From Solitalea agri (GTDB taxonomy: Bacteria; Bacteroidota; Bacteroidia; Sphingobacteriales; Sphingobacteriaceae), in assembly GCF_023914155.1 (NCBI RefSeq), contig NZ_JAMWYS010000024.1, forward strand, positions 1-64,000: a stretch of DNA of 64,000 bases, in the 5' to 3' direction. The translations under genes were made by a program, and so were the position numbers. The notes under the pieces were generated by a model that made no database searches, was not told the origin of the DNA, and saw only the letters and a program-made list of their open reading frames with translations. The first letter of the stretch is position 1, and every line of letters starts with the position of its first letter. Of this stretch, positions 39,914 through 48,363 are shown in pieces.

Positions 39914-41851
39914 ATGATTTGGAGAGTTTTCATTTTAACATTTCTCATTCCGGTTTGCGGGCTGTGTCAGTCTGGAAAAGCCAAAACAACTGTTGCTACT
40001 GACACAGCTTTGGTGAACAGCTACATAAAACAAAGTAAAGAACGGCTAAACGATGACCCTGAAAAAGCAATTAAGTTGGCGAATAAGGCCATTGAAATTG
40101 CCGAAAAATCAAACTTCCCTATTGGCAAAGCCTATGCACTTAAAAACGTAGGTATTGCCTATTATTTTCAGGGAAAATATATTGAAGCATTAGAAAAATA
40201 CCATCAATCGTTAAATATTTTCAAGGAACAAAAAGAAAATGTAGGTATAGCCAATTTGTATAATAACATCGGAGTAATTTATTACGATCAGGGTGATGAT
40301 GTCAAAGCGCTGGAAAACTATCTGCAATCCCTTAAATATTCAGAATTATCGGGTGATAAGCTTCGGATACTTACAGCCTTGAATAATGTTGCAGGTGTAT
40401 ACATTTTTAAAAATGCTACCTACGATAAAGCACTTGAATATTATTTAAGAGCCTTGAAATTATGTGAAGAGTTAAAGCGACCGGATGAGCTTGGAGCCAT
40501 TTGTGTGAACATGGGATCCATTTATTTCGACAAAAACGATGATACAAAAGCACTCTACTATTTTAATAAGGCATTAAATGCCTACAAAAATTCGGAAGGA
40601 AGTTTGAATGCCTATAATGCACTAGGAAAGCTCTATAAACGAGAAAAGAAGTATGACTTAGCACTTGAGAATCATCAAAAAGCGCTTACGCTGGCACAAA
40701 ACCTAAATAACAAGCTTTCAATTACTCAATCACTTATTGGCTTAGGAAATGTTTTTGTTGACAAGGGCGATTACAAAACCGCTCTTTTCTATTTTAACCA
40801 GGCACAAACACCTGCTGTAGAAATTCAGGCCCTTCATGAAATCAAAGACCTTTACGAAGTAATGTCGAAGGTATATGCAAAAACCGGTGATTTTAAAAAA
40901 GCATTCGAATATCAAGCCCTTTATTCAAACATTAAAGACACTATTTACAATACAGAAACCGACAAGAAGTTAGGTAATCTGCAATTCGATTTCGATCTAC
41001 AGAAAAAACAGGGAGAAATTAATTTATTAACCAAAGATCGTGCATTACAGGAGCTTGATTTACAACGTCAAAAACTAACGAAGAACTCCTTGATCGCTTT
41101 TCTTGGTCTACTATCTATTCTAGGTATACTTCTTTATCGAGATTACAGAAACAAGATCAAAGTGAACAAAATACTCGATCGACAAAATGCCGAGATTGAG
41201 CGGCTGTTATCGAATATATTACCCAATGAGGTTGCCAAAGAACTGCAGCAAAAAGGCGAAGCAACACCCCGTTTTTACGAAAGTGTATCAGTTCTATTTA
41301 CCGATTTTAAAAGCTTTACCTCCATTTCCGAAACCCTTTCTCCGCAAGAAGTGGTGGCGCAGTTGAGTGAGTGTTTTACGGTTTTTGATAGCATTATTGA
41401 AAAAAACAATCTCGAAAAGATCAAAACCATCGGTGATTCTTATATGTGTGCGGGCGGGGTTCCAACGGAAGACGAATCCCATCCATTGAATATTGTAAAG
41501 GCAGCATTTGAAATTCTTGAATTTATGGACGGAATAAACTCCAGAAAAATTCAAAACGGAGAACTTCCGTGGGAGCTAAGGATTGGAATACATACCGGCC
41601 CTTTGGTTGCCGGAGTTGTTGGAAGAAAAAAATATGCCTACGATATTTGGGGAAGTACAGTAAATATTGCCAGCAGAATGGAGAGTAATGGCATGCCTGG
41701 ACAAATAAATATTTCGGCAGCGCATTATGAACTAATAAAGCATGAATATGTTTGTGAATACAGGGGTAAAATTTATGCGAAAAATGCCGGCGAAATAGAT
41801 ATGTATTTTGTGCTTCAAAATGGGAAAGCAATTAATACTTTGGCTGGATAA
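39914..41851 (+). CDS. TPR-containing class III adenylate cyclase
   Basis: This 645-residue membrane protein has a signal peptide (ending GLCQ), about seven TPR units (residues 35-350, with NNIGVIYYDQGDDVKALENY-type helices), a coiled segment, one membrane helix (LIAFLGLLSILGILLY, about 395) and a C-terminal class III cyclase domain (about 440-635). Metal-binding Asp residues are in LFTDFKSF and IGDSYM. The Lys in EKIKTIGDS and the Asp in YDIWGSTVNIASRM are the adenine-selecting pair, so cAMP is the expected product. The TPR region should face the periplasm and sense something there. It lies 7 bp after the protease gene, in a likely two-gene operon, and about 9 kb from a cNMP-binding protein gene. 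Confidence 0.9.
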   Translation: MIWRVFILTFLIPVCGLCQSGKAKTTVATDTALVNSYIKQSKERLNDDPEKAIKLANKAIEIAEKSNFPIGKAYALKNVGIAYYFQGKYIEALEKYHQSLNIFKEQKENVGIANLYNNIGVIYYDQGDDVKALENYLQSLKYSELSGDKLRILTALNNVAGVYIFKNATYDKALEYYLRALKLCEELKRPDELGAICVNMGSIYFDKNDDTKALYYFNKALNAYKNSEGSLNAYNALGKLYKREKKYDLALENHQKALTLAQNLNNKLSITQSLIGLGNVFVDKGDYKTALFYFNQAQTPAVEIQALHEIKDLYEVMSKVYAKTGDFKKAFEYQALYSNIKDTIYNTETDKKLGNLQFDFDLQKKQGEINLLTKDRALQELDLQRQKLTKNSLIAFLGLLSILGILLYRDYRNKIKVNKILDRQNAEIERLLSNILPNEVAKELQQKGEATPRFYESVSVLFTDFKSFTSISETLSPQEVVAQLSECFTVFDSIIEKNNLEKIKTIGDSYMCAGGVPTEDESHPLNIVKAAFEILEFMDGINSRKIQNGELPWELRIGIHTGPLVAGVVGRKKYAYDIWGSTVNIASRMESNGMPGQINISAAHYELIKHEYVCEYRGKIYAKNAGEIDMYFVLQNGKAINTLAG

Positions 41852-41852
41852 G

Positions 41853-42428
41853 TTATTGTAATTGCTTTAAGTGATGTTGTTTTACAGGTTCTCTTAACTG
41901 TTGTGATGAGTGCGTATGATAATGATGACTCATCAGGAATTTCAACTGCAGGGCCTCCCATTCATCATCCGAGCCAACAATTGAATAATGTAGAAACTCA
42001 AGGCGTAGGGTATCTCCTATTTTATAAAAATCATCTCTACCTAAATAATCTAAATCGGCATCGCAAATAATTCGTTCTAGCAAGTTATGTGGGTCTTGAG
42101 GAATTTTGGTAGCCATTATAAGTTCAGTAATTCGCTCTTTATCTTCATCAGTAAAACTGTAACGATTGGCTTCACTTAAAAAAAGCATGCAGCTATGCGT
42201 TTCGTGATCGGCATAGGTTTCAAGAAAGCCTGAATCATGGTATAAAGCAGCAACTTTAAGCAGATGAAGCTGATGTGAATTGGTAACTCCTTCATCTTTA
42301 GCAATACGAATACTCTGTTCCAATACATCAAATGTATGCTCTTTGCAATGGTAGGTTAGATGTTTATCGAGATGGTCGAGTTTTCTCGAAACCTGAGCTT
42401 TCATCAGCTCAAAAATCTGTTCATACAT
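41853..42428 (-). CDS. HD-domain phosphohydrolase-like protein
   Basis: The 191-residue cytoplasmic protein carries an HD-type metal site: His in YHCKEHTFDVLEQS, the HD pair in ALYHDSGF near residue 66, His residues in DHETHS, and Asp in CDADLDYLGRDDF near residue 125. It lacks an HD-GYP motif and any nucleotide-specific extension, so hydrolysis of a phosphate ester is likely but the substrate is unknown. The stop codon lies 1 bp from the stop of the convergent adenylate cyclase gene. HD domains are sometimes found beside or fused to cyclases in this phylum, but a functional link is only a suggestion. Confidence 0.85.
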   Translation of the reverse strand: MYEQIFELMKAQVSRKLDHLDKHLTYHCKEHTFDVLEQSIRIAKDEGVTNSHQLHLLKVAALYHDSGFLETYADHETHSCMLFLSEANRYSFTDEDKERITELIMATKIPQDPHNLLERIICDADLDYLGRDDFYKIGDTLRLEFLHYSIVGSDDEWEALQLKFLMSHHYHTHSSQQLREPVKQHHLKQLQ

Positions 42429-42559
42429 AACTAGTTGAGAAGATTACCTACAATTTATTGAATTTTTATGATAAATAAACGGTTTTAGGTTTAATACTTT
42501 ATTGGTTTTAATAAAGATTTTAATCACATTTAAGCAGGATTTTTTACCTGCCGCGATCC

Positions 42560-43546
42560 ATGGATAAAACTATTTATGAAAAACTGTACCAAGAGGGTTT
42601 CTTAAGCAACGACTCTTACACCAAGATCAAGTCTAAAGAAAGCAACCCTTTATTTTCTGTTCATTGGGAACTAAAAACCCTATTATACTTAGGTGTAATG
42701 CTTTTAAGTACCGGTTTAGGGGTACTCATCTACAAGAATATAGATACCATAGGCCATCAGGTTATTCTTGCATTAATTGCTGCTATATCTTTTGGTTGTT
42801 TTGCTTATTGTTTAAAAAAGAAACATCCCTTTTCCTTCGACAAAGTTTCGTCACCCAACTCGTTCTTCGATTATATTTTATTACTCGGCTGCCTTTCATT
42901 TTTAACGTTTGTTGGTTATCTGCAGTTTCAATATGAAGTTTTTGGTACACGCTACGGAATGGCAACCTTTATCCCAATGCTGGTTTTATTCTTTGTCGCT
43001 TATTATTTTGATCATCTGGGTATTTTAAGTCTGGCAATTACCAACCTTGGACTTTGGATGGGTATTGCCGTAACCCCTACTCAAATTCTTGCGAACAATG
43101 ATTTTAACAGTGATCAGATCATTTACTCAGGATTATTGCTGGGCATTATTTTACTTTTGGCAGCCTTTCTGTCGGAACGCTATAACATTAAAAAACACTT
43201 TAAATTTACTTATCAAAACTTTGGGCTCAACCTTACATTTATTGCCTTACTAGCTGGCTATTATTCATTCGGAAGCTCAACTTTACTTTGGATAGTTGCC
43301 CTTGCAGCCATAGCATTGTTTTATTACAAAGAAGCAATACGCGAGCATTCCTTTTATTTCCTGTTAGTCATTACTCTTTATGGTTACATTGCTATCAGTA
43401 GTGTTATTATTCGCGGACTGATTGCCCTTGCTGACGAAGGTGCCATTTATCTTGGATTGATGTATTTCATTGCTTCAGGCATTGGAGTTATTTTATTCCT
43501 TATCAATCTTAACAAAAAACTAAAGAAACATGATCATCTACAATAA
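42560..43546 (+). CDS. DUF2157-type polytopic membrane protein
   Basis: This 328-residue protein has a short cytoplasmic N-terminus (YEKLYQEGFLSNDSYTKIKS, typical of DUF2157) and about ten membrane helices starting with LLYLGVMLLSTGLGVLIY. No transport or catalytic motif is visible. The following gene starts 17 bp before its stop, so translation is probably coupled. The family function is unknown. Confidence 0.82.
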   Translation: MDKTIYEKLYQEGFLSNDSYTKIKSKESNPLFSVHWELKTLLYLGVMLLSTGLGVLIYKNIDTIGHQVILALIAAISFGCFAYCLKKKHPFSFDKVSSPNSFFDYILLLGCLSFLTFVGYLQFQYEVFGTRYGMATFIPMLVLFFVAYYFDHLGILSLAITNLGLWMGIAVTPTQILANNDFNSDQIIYSGLLLGIILLLAAFLSERYNIKKHFKFTYQNFGLNLTFIALLAGYYSFGSSTLLWIVALAAIALFYYKEAIREHSFYFLLVITLYGYIAISSVIIRGLIALADEGAIYLGLMYFIASGIGVILFLINLNKKLKKHDHLQ

Positions 43547-44717
43547 AACCTGGCTTAATAATTTATATCTGCATCAGGATATAGACCATTTACATAAAGC
43601 AAAAGTCATCACTACCGAGGAGCTTAAAGCTATTAAAACCAGTCATCCGGTCGGATTTTATTCACCTAACCTGTTCATACGTATAGGTTTGTTTCTATTA
43701 ACAGTTGTGATATCATTCTTTTCGGCCGGCTTATTTGGCCTGATGACCGGTTTTGGGGAAAGTTCTATAGCCTTTTTCATGGTTTTCTTTGGGATAGCAA
43801 ATTATGTTGTTCTTGAAATTATGGTACATCAAAAACATCATTTTCGCTCGGGTGTTGATGACGCCCTGTTATGGCTTTCGGGAGGATTTATATTGGCAGG
43901 CCTGTTTATTTTCCTCGAAAAACTAATAGGATATAACTCTGATAGCATAGTATTTAGCATCATTTATTTGCTGGCCTTCATTATTGGAATGGGCTTGACA
44001 ATTCGGTTTGCAGATTTTTTAATGGCTGGCGTGACCGTTCTTGCCCTATTAGCTTTTTGCTATTACAGTTGGTTAAGATTTCCATGGGGTTTAGCAACAG
44101 CTTCATTTTTCTTTATGCTAGTTGCTGCAGCCTTGTATATATTGGCCGCAAATTTCTTGAAAAAGGAAAAATTCATCCATTATACCAACTGTTTATTAAT
44201 AGTTGAAATTATTGCGTTGGTTGTGTTTTATGCGGCCGGAAACTTCTTTGTGGTAAGCTCTCTTGCAATCGGTTCGAATTATGAAGTTTCTACTACTCAA
44301 GACCTGCATGTACCTTTTGGCTGGTTTTTCTGGACCTGGACTATCATCATACCATTCGCTTACCTGGTAGGAGGCTTACAAATGAAAAATACAGTTCTAT
44401 TAAGAGTAGGACTATTACTGGTTGCTGCCACGGCATTTACCATCCGAAGTTTTTATGCGATAATGCCTATTGAATCAATACTTACACTTTCGGGATCTGC
44501 ATTACTTTTAGGCTCCTATGCCATCATAAAATATCTTAAAACACCTAAATATGGCTTTACTTATGATGATTTAGATGAAGAACATTTATTGGTTAAGCTT
44601 AATGTGGAATCGCTTGTTATTGCAGAGACGTTTAAAGCTCAACCCATTCAACCTGATACCCATTCCGGTTTTGGTGGTGGTGATTTTGGTGGTGGAGGTG
44701 CCGGAGAAAAGTTTTAA
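43530..44717 (+). CDS. Polytopic membrane protein with Gly-rich tail (partner of DUF2157 protein)
   Basis: The 395-residue protein has a cytoplasmic N-terminus resembling that of its neighbour (HKAKVITTEELKAIKTSHP), about ten membrane helices, a soluble segment with acidic residues (TYDDLDEEHLLVKL) and a short Gly-rich C-terminus (FGGGDFGGGGAGEKF). Such tails also end several TPM-domain and DUF2207 membrane proteins. It overlaps the DUF2157 gene by 17 bp, so the two proteins are likely made together and may form a complex. I do not assign a function. Confidence 0.8.
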   Translation: MIIYNKTWLNNLYLHQDIDHLHKAKVITTEELKAIKTSHPVGFYSPNLFIRIGLFLLTVVISFFSAGLFGLMTGFGESSIAFFMVFFGIANYVVLEIMVHQKHHFRSGVDDALLWLSGGFILAGLFIFLEKLIGYNSDSIVFSIIYLLAFIIGMGLTIRFADFLMAGVTVLALLAFCYYSWLRFPWGLATASFFFMLVAAALYILAANFLKKEKFIHYTNCLLIVEIIALVVFYAAGNFFVVSSLAIGSNYEVSTTQDLHVPFGWFFWTWTIIIPFAYLVGGLQMKNTVLLRVGLLLVAATAFTIRSFYAIMPIESILTLSGSALLLGSYAIIKYLKTPKYGFTYDDLDEEHLLVKLNVESLVIAETFKAQPIQPDTHSGFGGGDFGGGGAGEKF

Positions 44718-44730
44718 CTGAACTACAAAG

Positions 44731-44986
44731 GAAGAAGTACAAAGTACAATTTTGGATTTTAGATTTTAGCAGAAGGATGGAGGCCAGCAATGAAACTCGG
44801 TGTTACTCTGTGGTTAAATAAATTTTACAATGTGGATTTTAGATTTTAGAAACAAAAGCTCGTTGATCAGTTTCTTCGTACCTCTAAAATCGTAAATCTA
44901 ACTTTATTGGGAATCAATAATAAATTAGCAGTCGGGATGATAGGTTGTTTGCTTTTCCGTACTTCTAAAATTGTACTTCTAACTTT
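44731..44986. repeat. Dispersed palindromic repeat cluster, copy 3
   Basis: Words such as GATTTTAGATTTTAG occur twice (near 44755 and 44835) and their inverse TCTAAAATCGTAAATC near 44883. GTACAATTTT (44744-44753) is exactly inverted as AAAATTGTAC (44967-44976). The building blocks are those of the 23686 palindrome. The cluster abuts the decayed holA copy at 44986. Confidence 0.7.
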
Positions 44987-45135
44987 CAATGCAATATCTT
45001 CCAAACCAACTCTTTCATAAAATCGCCTTCATCCGTACCCCTTTTTCTTTTAAGATCATATTCCCGTAAAAAACTGATGATCTGCATGGTTTTTCCCGCC
45101 GTGTTATTTCGCTCTCAACTTCATATTCGCCAACG
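44986..45135 (-). pseudogene. Decayed duplicate of the 3' end of holA
   Basis: This stretch aligns with the last about 55 codons of the intact holA gene 1 kb away (46052-46230), same strand. It still encodes KTMQIISFLREYDLK and DEGDFMKELVWKILH followed by a TGA stop. It differs by point changes, a shortened segment between the two blocks, and a one-base frame change upstream of the first block, and it has no 5' portion. It is a dead fragment, probably from an old duplication or from insertion of foreign DNA at the holA 3' end. Confidence 0.8.
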
Positions 45136-45251
45136 AATCAAGCTTGACAACATTCTCAGAGAATGCATAAAGAATCCTTGCATCCATTAATACTTTAAAA
45201 AAAACAATAAATTTACCTATTGTTTAATATTAATTATTTATAGTTTATTTT

Positions 45252-45978
45252 ATGAAAAAAAACTTATTGTGCGCTATTTTAATGCTATTTTTCACCTATG
45301 GATGCTCAACTAAATCTGACGAATTAACCCCTACTGATTAAAGTAATTCATCATGACTTCATTGGCGATCAAGTATCTACTTCTGAATATAAGTATGATA
45401 GCAAAAACAGAATCATAGAATATATATCAGGATCTAGAGATAAACGATATCTGTACACTTATGATGATAATGATAATCTTATAAAGACTGAAACTTTTGA
45501 AGGACTAACTGCAACAGAACCTTATTATTTAACCACCTATACCTATAACAATAATAAAATTGCAGCTAAGAACACTGGTGGTTATTGGGATACTGAATAT
45601 AATACCTACTATACAGTAAACGAAAAAAAACAAATTACCAAAGTTGAATACACCAATAGTTACAGCACTTTTAGTTATGATGATAAAGGAAATCTTTCAG
45701 AGCTAAATGAATATGAAAACAACGAGTTGTATTCAACAATTAAGTATACTTATGATAGCAAAAAGAACCCTTTTTCCAAACTCGGATGCCCTAATTGCCA
45801 TTTTCAAATTGAATTAAAGAAGCAATCGTTTGTTAATAATGTACTCAAAGAATCAGATTTTCAATTCCCATATTTAATTTTTAAATACATGATTAAATAC
45901 AATAGTTCAGGTTATCCCAAAACAATCGATGATGGATTAGGATACGAGATGGAATTTGAGTACCAGAACACTAAATAG
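45252..45978 (+). pseudogene. Frameshifted lipoprotein gene, YD-repeat-like
   Basis: An ATG at 45252 begins a lipoprotein signal peptide (MKKNLLCAILMLFFTYGCS, lipobox Cys at residue 18) but the frame stops at 45339-45341 after 29 codons. From 45337 another frame is open for about 213 codons to a TAA at 45976-45978 and encodes tyrosine-rich beta-hairpin repeats (YKYDSKNRIIEYI, YTYDDNDNLIKTE, YTYNNNKIAAK, FSYDDKGNLSELNEY), like DUF4595/YD-type surface lipoproteins. The open frame has no upstream start of its own. One base lost, or two gained, near 45335 explains the break. It could be a recent null mutation, phase variation or a sequencing error. It lies between the two holA copies. Confidence 0.75.
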
Positions 45979-45981
45979 CCA

Positions 45982-46014
45982 AAAAACCGCGATGAAGATT
46001 TCATCGCGGTTTTT
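45982..46014. terminator. Bidirectional rho-independent terminator between lipoprotein gene and holA
   Basis: A perfect 15-bp stem, AAAAACCGCGATGAA (45982-45996) with TTCATCGCGGTTTTT (46000-46014), closes a 3-nt loop. The A-run and T-run give U-tracts in both directions, so it can end the plus-strand lipoprotein transcript and the minus-strand holA transcript. Confidence 0.9.
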
Positions 46015-46051
46015 ACTTTATAATTTACGTTTCCAAGTAGTTAATAAAGCA

Positions 46052-47077
46052 TTAATGCAAGATCTTCCAAACCAGCTCTTTCATCAGATCGCCTTCATCC
46101 GTATTACCGGTACTGCCAACGCCTTTACTCTTTAAGTCATATTCCCTTAAAAAACTGATGATCTGCATGGTTTTTCCTTGCGGATAATTACGGGCGGCTA
46201 GTTCATAATCACCAACAAAATAGGGGTTAACTCCTAAAGCTGATGCTACGGCAGGTTTCGATTTATCTTTTAAACAATGATATACAAACAGCTTACTGAA
46301 ATAGCCCGCTAATGTGGCCATGACCACTACCGCCGGATTATCCTTTTTGTTAGCCGCAAAATAATTGATAATTTGGTTTGCCTTCAGTACGTCACGCTTT
46401 CCCAAGGCATTTTGCAATTCGAAAACATTGTATTCCTTACTGATACCTATATTGGTTTCAATTTCCTTAACGCCAATTTCAGCACCTTTCGGAATATTGA
46501 TCATCAGTTTCTCCAACTCATTGGAGATCTTTAACAGATCATTACCCAGGTACTCAGCTAATAATGCTGTAGCCTGTGGACTCATTTTAAATCCATGCTC
46601 TTGAACGTAATCAGCAATCCATGCCGGAACCTGATTATCATACAATTTCTTTGACTCGAATAAAACCCCGTGCTTTTCAATGTTCTTAAACACCTTTAAG
46701 CGACCGTCGATTTTGCCATGCTTATAACAAAAGACCAAAATAGTTGAACGCAAAGGATTATCCACATAAGCGGTAAACGGATCCTGATCCTTATCACCTT
46801 TATCCTTCCCAAACTTTATATTTTGAGCTTCCTTTACCATTACCACCTGATATTCCGACATCATTGGATAACGCTTGGCATTATTTAGAATGGTGGTCAT
46901 ATCAGTTTCCTTGCCATATAAAACCGTTTGATTAAAGCCTTTCTCAGCATCAGAAAGCACTTTTTCTTCGATGTAATTACTTATCAAGTCGATGTAATAC
47001 TCTTCTTCTCCATGTAGAAAATAGATAGGACGATACTTTTTGGCTTTAAGTTCTTTAAGTATTTCGGCGGCGGTCAT
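46052..47077 (-). CDS. holA: DNA polymerase III subunit delta
   Basis: The 341-residue protein matches HolA: it opens EILKELKAKKYRPIYFLHGEE, has FNQTVLYGKETDM and a YPMMSEYQVVMVKEAQ strand in the AAA+-like N-terminal region, and the collar-domain end ISFLREYDLK followed by KELVWKILH. Delta opens the sliding clamp within the clamp loader. Length is standard for the phylum and the protein looks intact, so the second 3' copy at 44986-45135 is not needed for function. A PD-(D/E)XK-like gene lies upstream on the same strand. Confidence 0.95.
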   Translation of the reverse strand: MTAAEILKELKAKKYRPIYFLHGEEEYYIDLISNYIEEKVLSDAEKGFNQTVLYGKETDMTTILNNAKRYPMMSEYQVVMVKEAQNIKFGKDKGDKDQDPFTAYVDNPLRSTILVFCYKHGKIDGRLKVFKNIEKHGVLFESKKLYDNQVPAWIADYVQEHGFKMSPQATALLAEYLGNDLLKISNELEKLMINIPKGAEIGVKEIETNIGISKEYNVFELQNALGKRDVLKANQIINYFAANKKDNPAVVVMATLAGYFSKLFVYHCLKDKSKPAVASALGVNPYFVGDYELAARNYPQGKTMQIISFLREYDLKSKGVGSTGNTDEGDLMKELVWKILH

Positions 47078-47099
47078 GGGGTAAAAATAGGAAAATTCA

Positions 47100-47204
47100 G
47101 TTAACAGTACTCAGTCGGTAGTCTACAGTATTAAGTAGTACCCAGTTAGCAGTATTCAGTCGGCAGTCGAAGCCGGCTACCGGCGGATGAATATTGGGAA
47201 CTGC
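47100..47204. repeat. CAGT-rich degenerate direct repeats
   Basis: The gap upstream of holA is made of short variants of CAGT(C/A)GG(T/C)AGT and AGTACTCAGT words (near 47100, 47130, 47155 and 47165), with AACTGCCTACTG near 47200 as an inverse. Such words are common intergenic filler in this phylum. No gene is present; function unknown. Confidence 0.5.
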
Positions 47205-47663
47205 CTACTGCGGAATGTACACCGGCACTTCTGCTAAAAACTTGTAGCTCTTTAGTTCATGATCAACTTCGCAGCAATAATGCTCCAAACCATTGGTAAG
47301 GATAATGATTTTGGCTTTATGTGTGGTGTTATAGCGAGCTAGCTGATCGAAAGCTTTTTGGGTTAATTTAACCGAACTGGCTTTGCATTCAACCAGCAAC
47401 TGCTTTTCGGCATTGGTATTAAAAAGTAAAATGTCAGATCGTTTGTTCAGTTCATGCACTTTTAAACCACCTTCAATATTAATCAATCCTTTGGGGTAAT
47501 TCTTCTGATTAATCAGGTATTGAATAAAATGCTGGCGCACCCATTCTTCGGGCGTCAGCACAAGGTTTTTCCTACGGATCTCATCAAAAATGTAAAGCTT
47601 CCCTCCTTCTTCTTTCAATTGAAAAGGATATGGAGGAAGGTTTAACGGTGGCAATTGTTGCAT
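47205..47663 (-). CDS. Type I restriction enzyme R N-terminal-like protein (PD-(D/E)XK fold)
   Basis: The 152-residue protein matches the small HSDR_N_2-type family usually found beside holA in Bacteroidota. It has RRKNLVLTPEEWVRQHFIQY, then a PD-(D/E)XK-type core with Asp in KRSDILLFN and the E-x-K pair in LLVECKASS, then FDQLARYN. The nuclease-like site looks complete, but no restriction system is nearby, so a DNA repair or replication role is more likely than defence. A -7 box ends only 5 bp before the start codon, so the mRNA may be nearly leaderless or the true start may be internal. Confidence 0.85.
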   Translation of the reverse strand: MQQLPPLNLPPYPFQLKEEGGKLYIFDEIRRKNLVLTPEEWVRQHFIQYLINQKNYPKGLINIEGGLKVHELNKRSDILLFNTNAEKQLLVECKASSVKLTQKAFDQLARYNTTHKAKIIILTNGLEHYCCEVDHELKSYKFLAEVPVYIPQ

Positions 47664-47667
47664 GCGG

Positions 47668-47675
47668 CAAAGGTA
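47668..47675 (-). promoter_or_regulatory. -7 promoter box abutting the start codon
   Basis: The minus strand reads TACCTTTG, an exact TAnnTTTG match, ending 4 bp before the ATG of the PD-(D/E)XK-like gene (47661-47663). Standard spacing would put the transcription start at or next to the start codon. Confidence 0.4.
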
Positions 47676-47858
47676 AAATTATTCGAAAGTAATAGCTGAT
47701 AATCATAGTATAACTTTTCGTAAATTGTTTATTCCTCTTTGTCTAAATCAGCCTATCAGAATGTCTATATCACGCCATATCACTCCTAAATTAAGACAGT
47801 AACTTTATGTTAAACAAATAGTTAAATAAAAAAGCATCAATAAAACATTAATAAAACT

Positions 47859-48359
47859 ATGACAACAACAGATTTTACAACTGGCTTTACCGTAAACCAA
47901 ACTCCGGAGGAAGTATTTAATGCCATCAACAACGTTCGGGGATGGTGGTCGGAGGATATTGAAGGAAATACCGACAAACTGAATGACGAATTCCTATATC
48001 ATTACAAAGACATTCATTTTTGCAAAATAAAACTGATTGAACTTATACCCAATCAAAAAGTGGTTTGGTTAGTAACCGAAAACGATTTCAACTTTATTGA
48101 AGACAAAACCGAATGGGTTGGCAATAAAATGATTTTTGAAATTACCGAAAAGGACAACAAAACCGAGCTTCAATTTACACAGGAAGGTTTAGTACCTGCC
48201 AACGAATGCTATTCAATTTGCCATGATGCCTGGACGGGTTTTATCAAAAATAGTTTACATAACTTGATAACCACAGGTAAAGGTTCACCAAACCCCAAAG
48301 ATGAAGAAGGAGGTGTAAATAGAGAATTGAGGGAAAAATATTTTGAAAATAATAACTAA
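47859..48359 (+). CDS. SRPBCC / AHSA1-like domain protein
   Basis: This 166-residue protein is one START/Bet v1-like (SRPBCC) domain: FTVNQTPEEVFNAINNVRGW and WWSEDIEGNTDKLNDEF at the front, IELIPNQKVVWLVTEN in the middle, and a C-terminal helix (WTGFIKNSLHNLITTGKG). AHSA1-type proteins form a hydrophobic cavity for small ligands; the ligand here is unknown. The next gene, 4 bp downstream, is a clear paralogue, so this is a tandem duplication in one transcript. Confidence 0.88.
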   Translation: MTTTDFTTGFTVNQTPEEVFNAINNVRGWWSEDIEGNTDKLNDEFLYHYKDIHFCKIKLIELIPNQKVVWLVTENDFNFIEDKTEWVGNKMIFEITEKDNKTELQFTQEGLVPANECYSICHDAWTGFIKNSLHNLITTGKGSPNPKDEEGGVNRELREKYFENNN

Positions 48360-48363
48360 AGTG

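Noticed and set aside
47205-47663. Restriction-modification or defence gene
   Set aside because: It resembles the HsdR N-terminal fold, but no methylase or specificity gene is near and the gene usually accompanies holA as housekeeping.
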